Origin: JAAYCT01 sp964499575
Lineage (GTDB): Bacteria; Bacillota; Clostridia; Saccharofermentanales; Saccharofermentanaceae
Direction: 5' to 3'
Length of the DNA: 64,000 bases
Assembly (NCBI GenBank): GCA_964499575.1
Contig: CAZCLK010000002.1
Span: 62,001-126,000, forward strand
Shown: in pieces, positions 8,591-16,675 of the stretch
How positions within the stretch are numbered: the stretch's first letter is position 1
Layout of the letters: every line of letters starts with the position of its first letter
Made by a program: the position numbers and the translations under genes
Notes under the pieces: generated by a model
The model's database searches: none
Seen by the model: the letters and a program-made list of their open reading frames with translations, nothing else
What the model was told of the DNA's origin: nothing

Positions 8591-9115
8591 TTACACCAGT
8601 TCGATCTGGGCCATTTCGGATGCGTCGCCTCTTCTGGTCCCAAGCTTGACGATCCGGGTGTATCCGCCGGCTCTGTTGGTGTACTTCGGAGCAACATCGC
8701 TGAAGAGAATGTTGATCGGATTCACGGAATTCCGGTCCGCATCGTGGCTCTTCATCAGCCAAATCGCCATATTTCTGCGGGCGGCCAGACGGGAAGGCGA
8801 ATCGACCTGAACGACTTTGGTCTTAACCTCACGGTCGACCACTTCGTACTTGGCTCCGTTTCTGGAGGTCTTGGATACGAGCATTTTTTTGCCCTTCGAA
8901 TCCAACTTCGCCTTCGAAAACGAAACTTCCTTGGACTTAAAATTATCCTTCTCGCGGATTGCCGCCGTGATCAGGCTTTCCGTAATCTTGCTGACTTCCT
9001 TGGCGCGCGCAACGGTGGTGACCACCTTACCGTTAATGATCAGCGCCGTTGTCAAGTTCTTAAGTATCGCCATACGCTGATCGCCTGCGCGACCCAATTT
9101 TCTGTATCCTGGCAT
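8591..9115 (-). CDS. rplQ: 50S ribosomal protein L17
   Basis: Large-subunit protein near the exit tunnel. It starts MPGYRKLGR and carries the usual RNA-binding N-terminus and the C-terminal GGYTRIVKLGTRRGDASEMAQIELV. At 174 residues it is about 50 longer than L17 of E. coli or Bacillus; the extra Lys-rich stretch lies in the middle, about residues 56-115. The frame is open and well started (GGAGG at 8 nt), so the insertion looks genuine. Last gene of the ribosomal cluster, 40 nt after rpoA. Confidence 0.96.
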   Translation of the reverse strand: MPGYRKLGRAGDQRMAILKNLTTALIINGKVVTTVARAKEVSKITESLITAAIREKDNFKSKEVSFSKAKLDSKGKKMLVSKTSRNGAKYEVVDREVKTKVVQVDSPSRLAARRNMAIWLMKSHDADRNSVNPINILFSDVAPKYTNRAGGYTRIVKLGTRRGDASEMAQIELV

Positions 9116-9155
9116 GGGTTTATCCTCCTATTTGTCTATCTGCGGCCAAAACGAG

Positions 9156-10109
9156 TCAATCGTCGTTAGAGGCCAGTGTCAGATCCATCTCGTTGAGTTT
9201 GAGAATGACCTCCTCAAGGGATTTCTTTCCGAGGTTTCTCACTTTCATCATCTCGTCCTCCGTACGCGCCACCAGATCACCGATCGTATTGATACCGGCT
9301 CTCTTGAGGCAGTTGTATGTCCGGACTGAGAATTCCATTTCCTCGATTACAATATCATGCTTGGTGTTTTTGTTCGCAGACTCGTCCGCATCGCGGAAAC
9401 TTAAAGAACTCTCCTTGCCGGTCAGCGCGATAAACAACCCCAGATGTTCGCAAAGGATTGACGCGGCCGAAGACAGCGCTTCGTTGACCTCAATCGTAGC
9501 GTCCGTCCATACCTCAAGGGTCAGGCTGTCAAAGTCCGTACGCTCTCCGACACGGGTATTTTCGACCGTGTAGTTTGCCTTTCGGACCGGGGTGAAGATC
9601 GAATCGACAGAGATGACGCCGATCGTTTGGGTCGTCGGCTTATTCTGCTCCGCCGTCGCGTACCCGCGGCCCTTACCGATCGTCAGCTCCATAAAAAGCC
9701 TGCCGGATCCGTTGAGCGTGGCGATAACATGGTTCGGGTTCATGATCTCAACTTCTTCGTCATGAACGATGTCACCGGCGGTGATCATCCCGTCACGACC
9801 CTCATCCGTGCTGATATAGACCGTCTTTGAGGTTTCCGAATGCAATTTCGCACGGATCCCCTTAACGTTCAAAATGATTTCCGTCATATCCTCGATGACA
9901 CCGGGGATCGTGGAAAATTCATGATAAACGCCTTCGACACGGATCGCCGTTACTGCGGCTCCGGTCAGGGACGAAAGTAATACTCTGCGCAAAGAATTCC
10001 CGAGAGTCGTTCCGTAGCCGCGCTCCAAAGGAGCAATGACAAATTTACCGTACGCGTGATCATCTGCCACTTCCGCACATTCGATGATAGGCTTCATAAT
10101 ATCAATCAT
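9156..10109 (-). CDS. rpoA: RNA polymerase alpha subunit
   Basis: Assembly platform of RNA polymerase and contact for activators. The N-terminal domain has RGYGTTLGNSLRRVLLSS and the C-terminal domain the helix-hairpin-helix region (NCLKRAGINTIGDLVARTED, KVRNLGKKSLEEV). About 317 residues, normal length. The ATG at 10109 sits behind AAGGAGGA; the frame continuing upstream to 10127 uses TTG inside that site and is not the start. Located between rpsD and rplQ as in all Firmicutes alpha operons. Confidence 0.98.
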   Translation of the reverse strand: MIDIMKPIIECAEVADDHAYGKFVIAPLERGYGTTLGNSLRRVLLSSLTGAAVTAIRVEGVYHEFSTIPGVIEDMTEIILNVKGIRAKLHSETSKTVYISTDEGRDGMITAGDIVHDEEVEIMNPNHVIATLNGSGRLFMELTIGKGRGYATAEQNKPTTQTIGVISVDSIFTPVRKANYTVENTRVGERTDFDSLTLEVWTDATIEVNEALSSAASILCEHLGLFIALTGKESSLSFRDADESANKNTKHDIVIEEMEFSVRTYNCLKRAGINTIGDLVARTEDEMMKVRNLGKKSLEEVILKLNEMDLTLASNDD

Positions 10110-10150
10110 ATTTTCCTCCTTGTGCAACTTCCGCTGCGGGTCACAGGCGA

Positions 10151-10768
10151 TTACTTCGAGTACAACTCGACGATCAGTGTCTCCTTGACCTCAAGGTCCA
10201 CTTCTTCACGAGAAGGAATCTGAACGATCTTTCCGGCAAGCGCTTCTTCGTCAAAGGACAACCAGGCCGGAACGGAGCGGGCGCCCGAAAGGTTTTCAAA
10301 GGCGGGAGATTTTCGAGAACTCTGGCAGACCGATACAACGTCACCGGCCTTCAACGTCATGGAAGGGATGTCGGCTTTCTTGCCGTTCAGCAGGAAATGA
10401 CCGTGTGTTACCAGTTGACGGGCTTGTGATCTGGAGGACGCAAATCCCATGCGATAGACTACATTATCCAAACGAAGCTCGAGAAGGCGGAGAAGATTCT
10501 CACCTGTCTTGCCCTTCATGCGGACGGCACTGTCAAAAGTCAAACGGAACTGCTTCTCCAAAACACCGTAAAAACGCTTGGTCTTCTGCTTCTCACGGAG
10601 CTGAAGTCCATACTCGGAAATCTTCTTTCTGCCCTGTCCGTGCTGTCCGGGAACAAAGCTCCTGCGGGCGATCGCACATTTGGTGGAATAGCAACGCTGT
10701 CCCTTAAGAAAAAGCTTGTCGCCTTCTCTGCGGCACAAACGGCATGATGCATCTGTATATCTGGCCAT
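10151..10768 (-). CDS. rpsD: 30S ribosomal protein S4, zinc-binding form
   Basis: Primary 16S rRNA binder and assembly initiator. Starts MARYTDASCRLCRREG; Cys9, Cys12, Cys26 and Cys31 form the zinc site of the C-plus variant. The S4 RNA-binding domain is visible at RLDNVVYRMGFASSRSQARQ followed by LVTHGHFLLNGKK. 205 residues, normal. In Bacillus S4 represses its own separate gene; here rpsD sits inside the alpha operon between rpsK and rpoA. Confidence 0.97.
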   Translation of the reverse strand: MARYTDASCRLCRREGDKLFLKGQRCYSTKCAIARRSFVPGQHGQGRKKISEYGLQLREKQKTKRFYGVLEKQFRLTFDSAVRMKGKTGENLLRLLELRLDNVVYRMGFASSRSQARQLVTHGHFLLNGKKADIPSMTLKAGDVVSVCQSSRKSPAFENLSGARSVPAWLSFDEEALAGKIVQIPSREEVDLEVKETLIVELYSK

Positions 10769-10785
10769 GATTTACTCCTCCGTAA

Positions 10786-11187
10786 TCAGACTCTTCTTCT
10801 CTTGGGCGGTCTGCAACCGTTATGCGGAACCGGGGTAACATCCTTAATCATCGTGACATCCAAACCGGCGGTCTGCAACGCACGAATGGCCGACTCGCGT
10901 CCGGCTCCGGGTCCCTTAACGAAAACTTCGACGGTGCGCATGCCGTGGTCGACAGCCTTGCGCGCCGCATCCTCGGCAGCCATCTGAGCCGCGAAAGGCG
11001 TTCCTTTACGGGATCCCTTCATGCCCATTTCACCGGCCGATGCCCAAGATATCGCATTGCCCAACGGGTCTGTTATCGTTACGATTGTATTATTGAACGT
11101 CGAATGAATATGCGCGTTTCCGCGATCAATATTCTTACGCTCTCTTTTCTTCGGTCTGCTGACTGTCTTTTTGGTAACCTTAGCCAT
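10786..11187 (-). CDS. rpsK: 30S ribosomal protein S11
   Basis: Platform protein that contacts mRNA near the E site. The 133-residue sequence contains the conserved GNAHIHSTFNNTIVTITD, GRESAIRALQTAGL and the C-terminal block VTPVPHNGCRPPKRRRV. A basic N-terminus precedes the domain. It follows rpsM by 11 nt and precedes rpsD by 17 nt, each gene with its own GGAGG-type site. Confidence 0.97.
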   Translation of the reverse strand: MAKVTKKTVSRPKKRERKNIDRGNAHIHSTFNNTIVTITDPLGNAISWASAGEMGMKGSRKGTPFAAQMAAEDAARKAVDHGMRTVEVFVKGPGAGRESAIRALQTAGLDVTMIKDVTPVPHNGCRPPKRRRV

Positions 11188-11198
11188 GGTGCTCCTCC

Positions 11199-11570
11199 TT
11201 ACTTCTTCTTGCCGGCAGCCGCTTTACGCTTCGGACCCTTACGGGTACGTGCGTTTGTCTTCGTGCGCTGGCCGTGTACGGGAAGTCCCATTCTGTGACG
11301 GCGACCGCGATAGCAGCCGATTTCTGTCAGTCTCTTGATGTTCATCGAAACTTCTCTTCGAAGATCTCCCTCAACGGTCAATCTGGACTCGATCCTTTCG
11401 CGGATCTTCGCCAGATCATCGTCAGAAAGATCCTTCATCCGAGTATCGGGGTTAATGGAAGTCTCGCTGAGAATTTGTGCAGAAGTTGTTTTGCCAATAC
11501 CGTAAATATACGTAAGCGCGATCTCAACCCGCTTCTCGTTCGGTAAATCCACTCCGGCAATACGTGCCAT
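11199..11570 (-). CDS. rpsM: 30S ribosomal protein S13
   Basis: Small-subunit head protein that contacts the P-site tRNA and the large subunit. Starts MARIAGVDLPNEKRVEIALT, includes YGIGKTTSAQIL and ends with the basic tail GQRTKTNARTRKGP. 122 to 123 residues from the ATG at 11570, which has GGAGGTG 7 nt upstream; the frame open to 11669 has no start evidence. It is separated from rpmJ by an unusually long 176-nt gap with a GC-rich hairpin. Confidence 0.97.
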   Translation of the reverse strand: MARIAGVDLPNEKRVEIALTYIYGIGKTTSAQILSETSINPDTRMKDLSDDDLAKIRERIESRLTVEGDLRREVSMNIKRLTEIGCYRGRRHRMGLPVHGQRTKTNARTRKGPKRKAAAGKKK

Positions 11571-11636
11571 CTGTTGCACCTCCGTGAAAAATTTGCTTGT
11601 TCTTCTGAGATATATACAACACGCGGTGCGAAGATT

Positions 11637-11656
11637 CCTCCGCCGATCAGCGGAGG
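11637..11656 (-). other. GC-rich stem-loop in the rpmJ-rpsM gap
   Basis: CCTCCGC and GCGGAGG form a perfect 7-bp stem around a 6-nt loop, centred in the 176-nt gap between rpmJ and rpsM. No U-tract follows on the minus strand, so it does not read as an intrinsic terminator. It could be an RNA element governing rpsM or a processing site; the remaining gap shows no gene. Confidence 0.5.
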
Positions 11657-11746
11657 CAGCCGCCTTCACATATGCATGTAATATTCTTTGTCCTTGACGA
11701 CCAAAGCCCGCCGGTCATCGAAAACGGCCCGGCAGACAGACGAGGA

Positions 11747-11860
11747 TCAGCCTTGTTTTTGCTTATGTGTGGGGTCAGAGCAAATCACCATGACGTTTCC
11801 GTGACGGCGAATCACCTTGCATTTTTCACACATCGGCTTGACCGAAGGTCTAACTTTCAT
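11747..11860 (-). CDS. rpmJ: 50S ribosomal protein L36, zinc-binding form
   Basis: A 37-residue protein, the smallest in the large subunit. Translation gives MKVRPSVKPMCEKCKVIRR near the start and ends KQKQG. Cys11, Cys14, Cys27 and His32 make the zinc site of the C-plus form. The ATG at 11860 is preceded by TAGGAGGAACGAGAG. It lies between infA (152 nt upstream) and rpsM (176 nt downstream), both gaps being long for this cluster. Confidence 0.96.
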   Translation of the reverse strand: MKVRPSVKPMCEKCKVIRRHGNVMVICSDPTHKQKQG

Positions 11861-11932
11861 CTCTCGTTCCTCCTAAAATTCACTCCCGCATACCTGCAGG
11901 ACAACGAACACCACTCCGGCGCACGCTATAAT

Positions 11933-11960
11933 ATAATACCAGAAATGCAAAGCTTTGCAA
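11933..11960 (-). promoter_or_regulatory. Candidate promoter upstream of rpmJ, overlapping a palindrome
   Basis: On the minus strand TTGCAA (11955-11960), a 16-nt spacer and TATTAT (11933-11938) lie in an AT-rich stretch of the infA-rpmJ gap. The -35 box overlaps a perfect 14-nt palindrome, TGCAAAGCTTTGCA (11946-11959). A promoter here would add transcripts for rpmJ through rplQ, giving extra RNA polymerase alpha and S4, S11, S13. The palindrome may be an operator or chance. Confidence 0.45.
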
Positions 11961-12012
11961 GGGTTTTTCCGCAAAAAGAGATGTTAAAATGTCCTTTTCA
12001 CGGACAGATTCA

Positions 12013-12231
12013 CTACTTCGCGCGCCAAGTGATCCGACCGCGGGATAAGTCATACGGAGAGAGTTCCAGTGTGACCCGGTCGCCGGTTAAAATTTTGATG
12101 TAGTTCTGGCGAAGTCTGCCCGAAATGTGTGCCGTGACGATGTGACCGTTTTCGAGTTTAACCCGAAAGATCGCATTCGGGAGGGCGTCTTCAACAATCC
12201 CTTCCACCTCGATTACGTCTTCTTTAGCCAT
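12013..12231 (-). CDS. infA: Translation initiation factor IF-1
   Basis: S1-like OB-fold protein of 72 residues that binds the 30S A site during initiation. The sequence MAKEDVIEVEGIVEDALPN, then LENGHIVTAHISGRLRQN and GDRVTLELSPYDLSRGRI, is almost canonical. Its ATG overlaps the stop of the KOW-domain gene by 8 nt, so the two are translationally coupled. Confidence 0.98.
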   Translation of the reverse strand: MAKEDVIEVEGIVEDALPNAIFRVKLENGHIVTAHISGRLRQNYIKILTGDRVTLELSPYDLSRGRITWRAK

Positions 12232-12535
12232 TTTTATCTCCTTTCTCAGGTTTTATACTATCGAATCCGGCAAGCGCCTTGCGAAGCTCGGAGTTTCGGA
12301 CTTCGATCGGACGAACGGGCTGATCCGCCAACCAAACCGCTTGATCGCGGGTTATGGTCCCGACGGTTCGCACATGCTTCATGTTTTTCTTCTTAGCATG
12401 ATCCAGCAACCTGTATTTCCCGTCGCTGACATACACAAAGAATTCGTCCTTAAACACAATAACATACTTTCGTCCTTTGTCTCTCCCCGAAACGGATAAA
12501 ACAACGGGAATTGCGCCCGGTTTCTCCGTGGTCAT
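12224..12535 (-). CDS. KOW-domain RNA-binding protein
   Basis: A 103-residue protein with a KOW-like N-terminal fold (GRDKGRKYVIVFKDEFFVYVS, then DGKYRLLDHAKKKNMKHV), resembling the L14e/L27e-type proteins found between map and infA in many Firmicutes. It probably binds rRNA or ribosomes, but no function has been firmly assigned to the family. Its start overlaps map by 4 nt (ATGA) and its end overlaps infA by 8 nt, so its expression is tied to both. Confidence 0.85.
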   Translation of the reverse strand: MTTEKPGAIPVVLSVSGRDKGRKYVIVFKDEFFVYVSDGKYRLLDHAKKKNMKHVRTVGTITRDQAVWLADQPVRPIEVRNSELRKALAGFDSIKPEKGDKNG

Positions 12536-13308
12536 TGATCCGCACCGATCTCACCGATCATCGTCGTGATCTCCGGTCCGTTTGCCGTGATCGCGAACGT
12601 ATTCTCATAATGGGCGGAATTTTTTCCGTCCGCCGTTGCGATGGTCCACCGGTCCGCAAGCATTCGCACTGCCGCGCTTCCCGCGTTAATCATCGGCTCG
12701 ACGGCCAGAACCAGGCCCTCAAAGATCCGCGGGCCGTGGCCTTCCCGTCCGAAATTCGGAACATCCGGATCTTCATGCAGATGCTCGCCGATTCCGTGAC
12801 CGACCAATTGCCGGACTACACCCATGCCGTGGGCTTCGGCGTGCCGTTGAATAGCGGCGGAAATGTCACCGATCCTGTTGCCGGCTATGGCTTGCTCCAT
12901 GCCTTTCCAAAAACACTCTTCCGTCACCCGGATCAATTCCCTGTTCCCGGCGGAGATTTCCCCCACCGCGAAGGTCCTGGCCGCGTCTCCGTGAAAACCG
13001 TCGAGACAAGCGCCGACATCGATACTGATGATGTCCCCTTGCTTCAGCACTCTCGTTTTGCTCGGTATACCATGTACGACCTCATCGTTGATCGACGCGC
13101 AAATCGATGCCGGAAACGGCGGCGATCCGTAATTCAGAAAAGAGGGCGTCGCTTTGCAGGATCGGATCACCTGCTCTGCGATCTGATCGAGTTCCCATGT
13201 GCTCACGCCGGGTTTAACGGCCTTTTCGACGGCGGCCAAAGCCAGGGCTACGACGCGTCCGGCCGCTTTCATCTTATCGATCTCGATCTGGTTTTTCAGT
13301 CTTACCAT
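12532..13308 (-). CDS. map: Type I methionine aminopeptidase
   Basis: Removes the initiator methionine from nascent proteins. The metal ligands can be placed in the usual blocks: ISIDVGACLDGFHGDAARTF (two Asp), VGHGIGEHLHEDP (His), EPMINAG (Glu) and ENTFAIT (Glu). 258 residues, the bare catalytic domain. Its ATG overlaps the adk stop by 1 nt (TAATG) and its stop overlaps the KOW gene by 4 nt. Confidence 0.97.
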   Translation of the reverse strand: MVRLKNQIEIDKMKAAGRVVALALAAVEKAVKPGVSTWELDQIAEQVIRSCKATPSFLNYGSPPFPASICASINDEVVHGIPSKTRVLKQGDIISIDVGACLDGFHGDAARTFAVGEISAGNRELIRVTEECFWKGMEQAIAGNRIGDISAAIQRHAEAHGMGVVRQLVGHGIGEHLHEDPDVPNFGREGHGPRIFEGLVLAVEPMINAGSAAVRMLADRWTIATADGKNSAHYENTFAITANGPEITTMIGEIGADQ

Positions 13309-13979
13309 TATTCTTCCGCCTCGAAAAGAATACCGCGCGCCTTCATTTTTTCGTCCAGTGCGTTCATGGCCGGATCAATACCGGTCGAGTTGTCGATTTC
13401 CACGATCAAACCGAGATCCCGATAGTATGACTCGAGCGGAGCGGTCTGCGCGTAGTAGGTCTGCAGACGGATGAGGACCGTTTCGGGCTTATCGTCCTTG
13501 CGTTGAACGACTTCTCCGCCGCAATAATCACACACGCCTTCTTTTTGAGTCGGATTAAAGGTCAGATTAAAGCCGGCTCCGCAAGACGTGCAGATACGCC
13601 GTTCGGAAATGCGCTTCATGATGAGCGCGTCCGGTACCGACAGGCTGATTACCGCATCGATCCGGCGCCCCGTTTGCTCAAGGTAGCGGTCCAGCTCAAC
13701 GGCTTGAGCGATGGTCCTCGGAAAACCGTCGAGCATGAAGTGCTCCGCGCAATCCGCCTGAGACAGCCGATCCTCCAACATGGAAATTGTTACTTTATCC
13801 GGAACAAGCTCGCCCTTTTCGATAAACATGCGCGCAGAGCGGCCGAGCGGTGTATCGTTCTTGATGTTCTCCCGAAAAATATCGCCGGTCGATATGTGCG
13901 CAATGCCATACTTTTCGCGCAAAGCGGTCGCGACGGTTCCCTTCCCCGATCCCGGGGCACCCAATAAAATCAAACGCAT
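13308..13979 (-). CDS. adk: Adenylate kinase with zinc-binding lid
   Basis: Interconverts AMP and ATP with two ADP. P-loop GAPGSGKGT at the N-terminus, AMP-binding DGFPRTIAQA, and a long lid containing CTSCGAGF and CDYCGGE, the four-Cys zinc site of Gram-positive enzymes. 223 residues from the ATG at 13979, with AAAGGA upstream; the same frame is open to 14165 across the secY-adk gap, but those residues do not resemble adenylate kinase. Coupled to map by a TAATG overlap. Confidence 0.97.
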   Translation of the reverse strand: MRLILLGAPGSGKGTVATALREKYGIAHISTGDIFRENIKNDTPLGRSARMFIEKGELVPDKVTISMLEDRLSQADCAEHFMLDGFPRTIAQAVELDRYLEQTGRRIDAVISLSVPDALIMKRISERRICTSCGAGFNLTFNPTQKEGVCDYCGGEVVQRKDDKPETVLIRLQTYYAQTAPLESYYRDLGLIVEIDNSTGIDPAMNALDEKMKARGILFEAEE

Positions 13980-14043
13980 AGCCGGGTCCTTTCTTGCGAA
14001 TTCGCTCGCAAATCGAAAATCGGATGAATCGGAAAACAATGCA

Positions 14044-14087
14044 AATGACCCCGTGCGGTTGCCGGAAGCGTACCGCACGCGGTCATT
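14044..14087 (-). other. Long stem-loop in the secY-adk gap
   Basis: Two 16-nt arms (14044-14059 and 14072-14087) are complementary except for one mismatch: AATGACC and CGTGCGGT pair with ACCGCACG and GGTCATT around a 12-nt loop. It occupies the 178-nt gap between secY and adk, otherwise the tightest part of the operon. The sequence after it (TTGCATTGTTTTCC) has no clean U-tract, so it is more likely an attenuator, processing site or mRNA stabiliser than a full terminator. Confidence 0.65.
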
Positions 14088-14157
14088 GGATTCGTGATGA
14101 AAGATTGTGCCGACACAACGTGCATGTTCTGCACCCCCCTGTTCCGATGCAAACGCA

Positions 14158-15504
14158 TCAGTCAAGGAATCCTTTATAATGGTGTGTCACCATCTGCGAC
14201 TCGATCTGCTTCACCAAGTCGTTGGCTACGCCGGTCATGATCAAAACCGATGTTCCGGCAAACCAAACGTTCGGAAGCCCTGTAAACTTACCGATCAATG
14301 TCGGTACCAATACAACGATGGACAAGAATAATGCATCCGCCCAGTTCAGACGTCCCGCTGTACGGGCGATAAAGTCCGAAGTCGGACGTCCGGGGCGTAC
14401 ACCGGGGATATACCCGCCGTTTTTCTGAAGATTGTTCGAAATCTCAATCGGGTTGAACTGAATGGCCGAGTAGAAAAAGGTGAAGCCGATGATCATCAGG
14501 AAATTCGCAATATAATACCACCAGTGTTCGGACGGGTCTTTCAAAGCGTTCACAAAAGCGTTATTGCTGCTCGAAAAGAACATCGTCACAATCGTGGACG
14601 GCAATGCGATCATCGACATGGTGAAGATGACGGGCATAACGCCGGACTGATTGACCTTGAGCGGTATGTAGGTATTCTGTCCGCCGTAGATTTTGCGGCC
14701 GATGACTCTTTTGGAGTACTGCACCGGCACTCTGCGCTCGGCGTTCTGCACATAAATAACAAAAACGATAATCGCGATCGAGATCAACGAAACAACGATA
14801 AACAATCCGCCGCCGGCCAAAAACCCGAGCACCCGGTTGCGGATTTTCTCCGCAGCATCGAGTGTGTACGCGTTGATATCTCCGTAAACTTTCTGGGCGT
14901 ATATGAACAGTTGTCTGGCCATATCGGGAATACGGGTAACGATACCGGCAAAGATAATCAAAGATATGCCGTTGCCGATCCCTTTCTCGTTGATACGCTC
15001 ACCGAGCCACATGATAAAGGCGGTACCGGCCGTAAACGTCAGAATAATCAAAGCGGCATTGAGCGGTTTGGGAAGATAGTCCGTCATTGCGGTGCGCGTC
15101 GCGTAGCAGAAAACGGATGCCTGAAGAAGCGCCAGACCGATCGTCACGAAACGAACGATTCTCTGGATCTTCTTTCTGCCGGTCTCGCCCTCTTTTTGCA
15201 TGCGCTCCAAAGCCGGGATTGCAACGGTCAGAAGTTGCATGATGATCGAGGAGTTGATGTACGGAGTGATACCCATGGCAAATATCGTCGCGGCATAAAG
15301 GCCGCCGCCCGAAATGATATCCATAAGTCCGCCGATTTGTCCCCAGTCCCGAACCAACAAAGTAAACGCTTCACGGTTGATTCCCGGAGAAGGAATCAGT
15401 CCGCCAACCATGTAAATTGCCATGATGAGTGCCGTAAATAAGAGCTTTTTTCTTAAGTCCGGAACTTTAAAAGCATTGAGCAAGGTATCGAACAAACCCT
15501 TCAT
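14158..15504 (-). CDS. secY: Preprotein translocase subunit SecY
   Basis: Channel subunit of the Sec translocase, about 448 residues with ten hydrophobic helices. Recognisable blocks include TPYINSSIIMQLL, NAERRVPVQYSKR, and GYIPGVRPGRPT. Three ATG codons stand in a row at 15502-15510; TGGAGGT abuts the first one, so only the third (15504) has workable spacing of about 7 nt and is chosen. Its start region overlaps the rplO stop (GTATGA), implying coupling. A 178-nt gap with a strong stem-loop follows before adk. Confidence 0.97.
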   Translation of the reverse strand: MKGLFDTLLNAFKVPDLRKKLLFTALIMAIYMVGGLIPSPGINREAFTLLVRDWGQIGGLMDIISGGGLYAATIFAMGITPYINSSIIMQLLTVAIPALERMQKEGETGRKKIQRIVRFVTIGLALLQASVFCYATRTAMTDYLPKPLNAALIILTFTAGTAFIMWLGERINEKGIGNGISLIIFAGIVTRIPDMARQLFIYAQKVYGDINAYTLDAAEKIRNRVLGFLAGGGLFIVVSLISIAIIVFVIYVQNAERRVPVQYSKRVIGRKIYGGQNTYIPLKVNQSGVMPVIFTMSMIALPSTIVTMFFSSSNNAFVNALKDPSEHWWYYIANFLMIIGFTFFYSAIQFNPIEISNNLQKNGGYIPGVRPGRPTSDFIARTAGRLNWADALFLSIVVLVPTLIGKFTGLPNVWFAGTSVLIMTGVANDLVKQIESQMVTHHYKGFLD

Positions 15505-15506
15505 CA

Positions 15507-15950
15507 TCATACCTCCAGAGCCGTTCCACCAGCCTTCTCGATCTTCTCTTTGGCCGGACCCGAGAATGCAGCGGCTTTAACGGTCAGTTTTTTGGTCAGT
15601 TCGCCGTCACCGAGCACCTTGATTCCGTCGTTGACCTTCGGGATGGTCAGAAGTCCGGTGTTGCCGAGAAGCTCGGCATCGACAACGGTTCCGTCGGAAA
15701 AATTCTCCAGATCACCCACATTGATTTCCAGGTAATCCTTCGCGAATCGCGCATTGTTGAATCCGCGTTTCGGCAAGCGTCTGTACAGAGGCATCTGACC
15801 GCCTTCAAAACCGGGACGGACACCGCCGCCGGATCTTGAATTCTGGCCTTTATGACCGCGACCGGCGGTCTTTCCGAAGCCGGAACCCACTCCTCTGCCC
15901 TTGCGTACAGGTTTTGCGTTTCCGCTTGAAGTCATATCGTTGAGTTTCAT
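15507..15950 (-). CDS. rplO: 50S ribosomal protein L15
   Basis: 147-residue large-subunit assembly protein. Gly-rich basic N-terminus (KGRGVGSGFGKTAGRGHKGQ, RSGGGVRPGFEGGQMPLYRR) is typical of L15, followed by RLPKRGFNN and a C-terminal domain ending GGTALEV. Follows rpmD by 17 nt and leads straight into secY, whose ribosome binding site lies within its last codons. Confidence 0.97.
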   Translation of the reverse strand: MKLNDMTSSGNAKPVRKGRGVGSGFGKTAGRGHKGQNSRSGGGVRPGFEGGQMPLYRRLPKRGFNNARFAKDYLEINVGDLENFSDGTVVDAELLGNTGLLTIPKVNDGIKVLGDGELTKKLTVKAAAFSGPAKEKIEKAGGTALEV

Positions 15951-15967
15951 GTTGCGTTATACCTCCA

Positions 15968-16147
15968 TCAGACTTCTTCGAACGTGATAAGATGGGCAAC
16001 ACTGTGCAGCATTCCGCGCAGAGCTTCGTTATCCGTATGGACCACGCTCTGGCCGATTTTACGAAGGCCGAGGGCCTTAACGGTGGCACAATGATTCTTG
16101 CTGGCACTGTTGGTACTTTTCACCAGCGTTACTTTGAGTTCAGCCAT
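15968..16147 (-). CDS. rpmD: 50S ribosomal protein L30
   Basis: A 59-residue gene read directly from the sequence: MAELKVTLVKSTNSASKNH, then TVKALGLRKIGQSVVHTD and MLHSVAHLITFEEV. These match the L30 pattern (LVKS, TVKALGLRK, NVRGMI-like segment). The ATG at 16147 follows GTAGGAGGTTCTCACA. Lies in its standard place between rpsE and rplO, 12 nt after rpsE. Confidence 0.96.
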   Translation of the reverse strand: MAELKVTLVKSTNSASKNHCATVKALGLRKIGQSVVHTDNEALRGMLHSVAHLITFEEV

Positions 16148-16159
16148 TGTGAGAACCTC

Positions 16160-16663
16160 CTACTTCTTCATGCTCTCGACGGATTTCCCGCGAAGCCTGG
16201 CAACCTGCTCAACGGAGCGCAACGCCTTAAGGCCTTCGATCGCGGCGTTGACGACGTTATTTGCGTTATTGGTTCCCAATGACTTGGTACGGATATCCTT
16301 GATTCCCGCGAGCTCGCAGACCGCACGAACGGGACCTCCGGCGATAACACCGGTACCTTCTCTGGCGGGCTTCATGACGACCTTTCCGGCACCGAAAACA
16401 CCGAAAGTCGCGTGAGGAATGGTAGACTTGCTGATCGGAACCGTGATCATGTTCTTCTTGGCATCCTCGATCCCCTTGCGGATTGCGTCCGGAATTTCCG
16501 CCGCTTTACCGAGACCCTTACCGACATGCCCGTCCTCATCGCCTACGATGACCAGCGCCGCAAACCGGAAATTTCTACCGCCCTTAACGGTCTTTGATAC
16601 ACGACCGATATGGATGACCTTTTCTTTGAGCTCCGTGGTATTCGGATCATAAGCCATATTCAT
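16160..16663 (-). CDS. rpsE: 30S ribosomal protein S5
   Basis: Fidelity and helicase-related small-subunit protein of 167 residues. The double-stranded RNA-binding fold shows VSKTVKGGRNFRFAALVIVG and GHVGKGLGKAAEIPDAIRKG, and the second domain shows GVIAGGPVRAVCELAGI. Two ATG codons (16663, 16657) are possible behind AGGAGGGACA; the choice changes only two residues. Confidence 0.97.
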   Translation of the reverse strand: MNMAYDPNTTELKEKVIHIGRVSKTVKGGRNFRFAALVIVGDEDGHVGKGLGKAAEIPDAIRKGIEDAKKNMITVPISKSTIPHATFGVFGAGKVVMKPAREGTGVIAGGPVRAVCELAGIKDIRTKSLGTNNANNVVNAAIEGLKALRSVEQVARLRGKSVESMKK

Positions 16664-16675
16664 TGTCCCTCCTGC

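Noticed and set aside
13980..14165. A 62-residue N-terminal extension of adenylate kinase
   Set aside because: The frame happens to stay open through the hairpin-containing gap, but the ribosome binding site and the family start both place the beginning at 13979.
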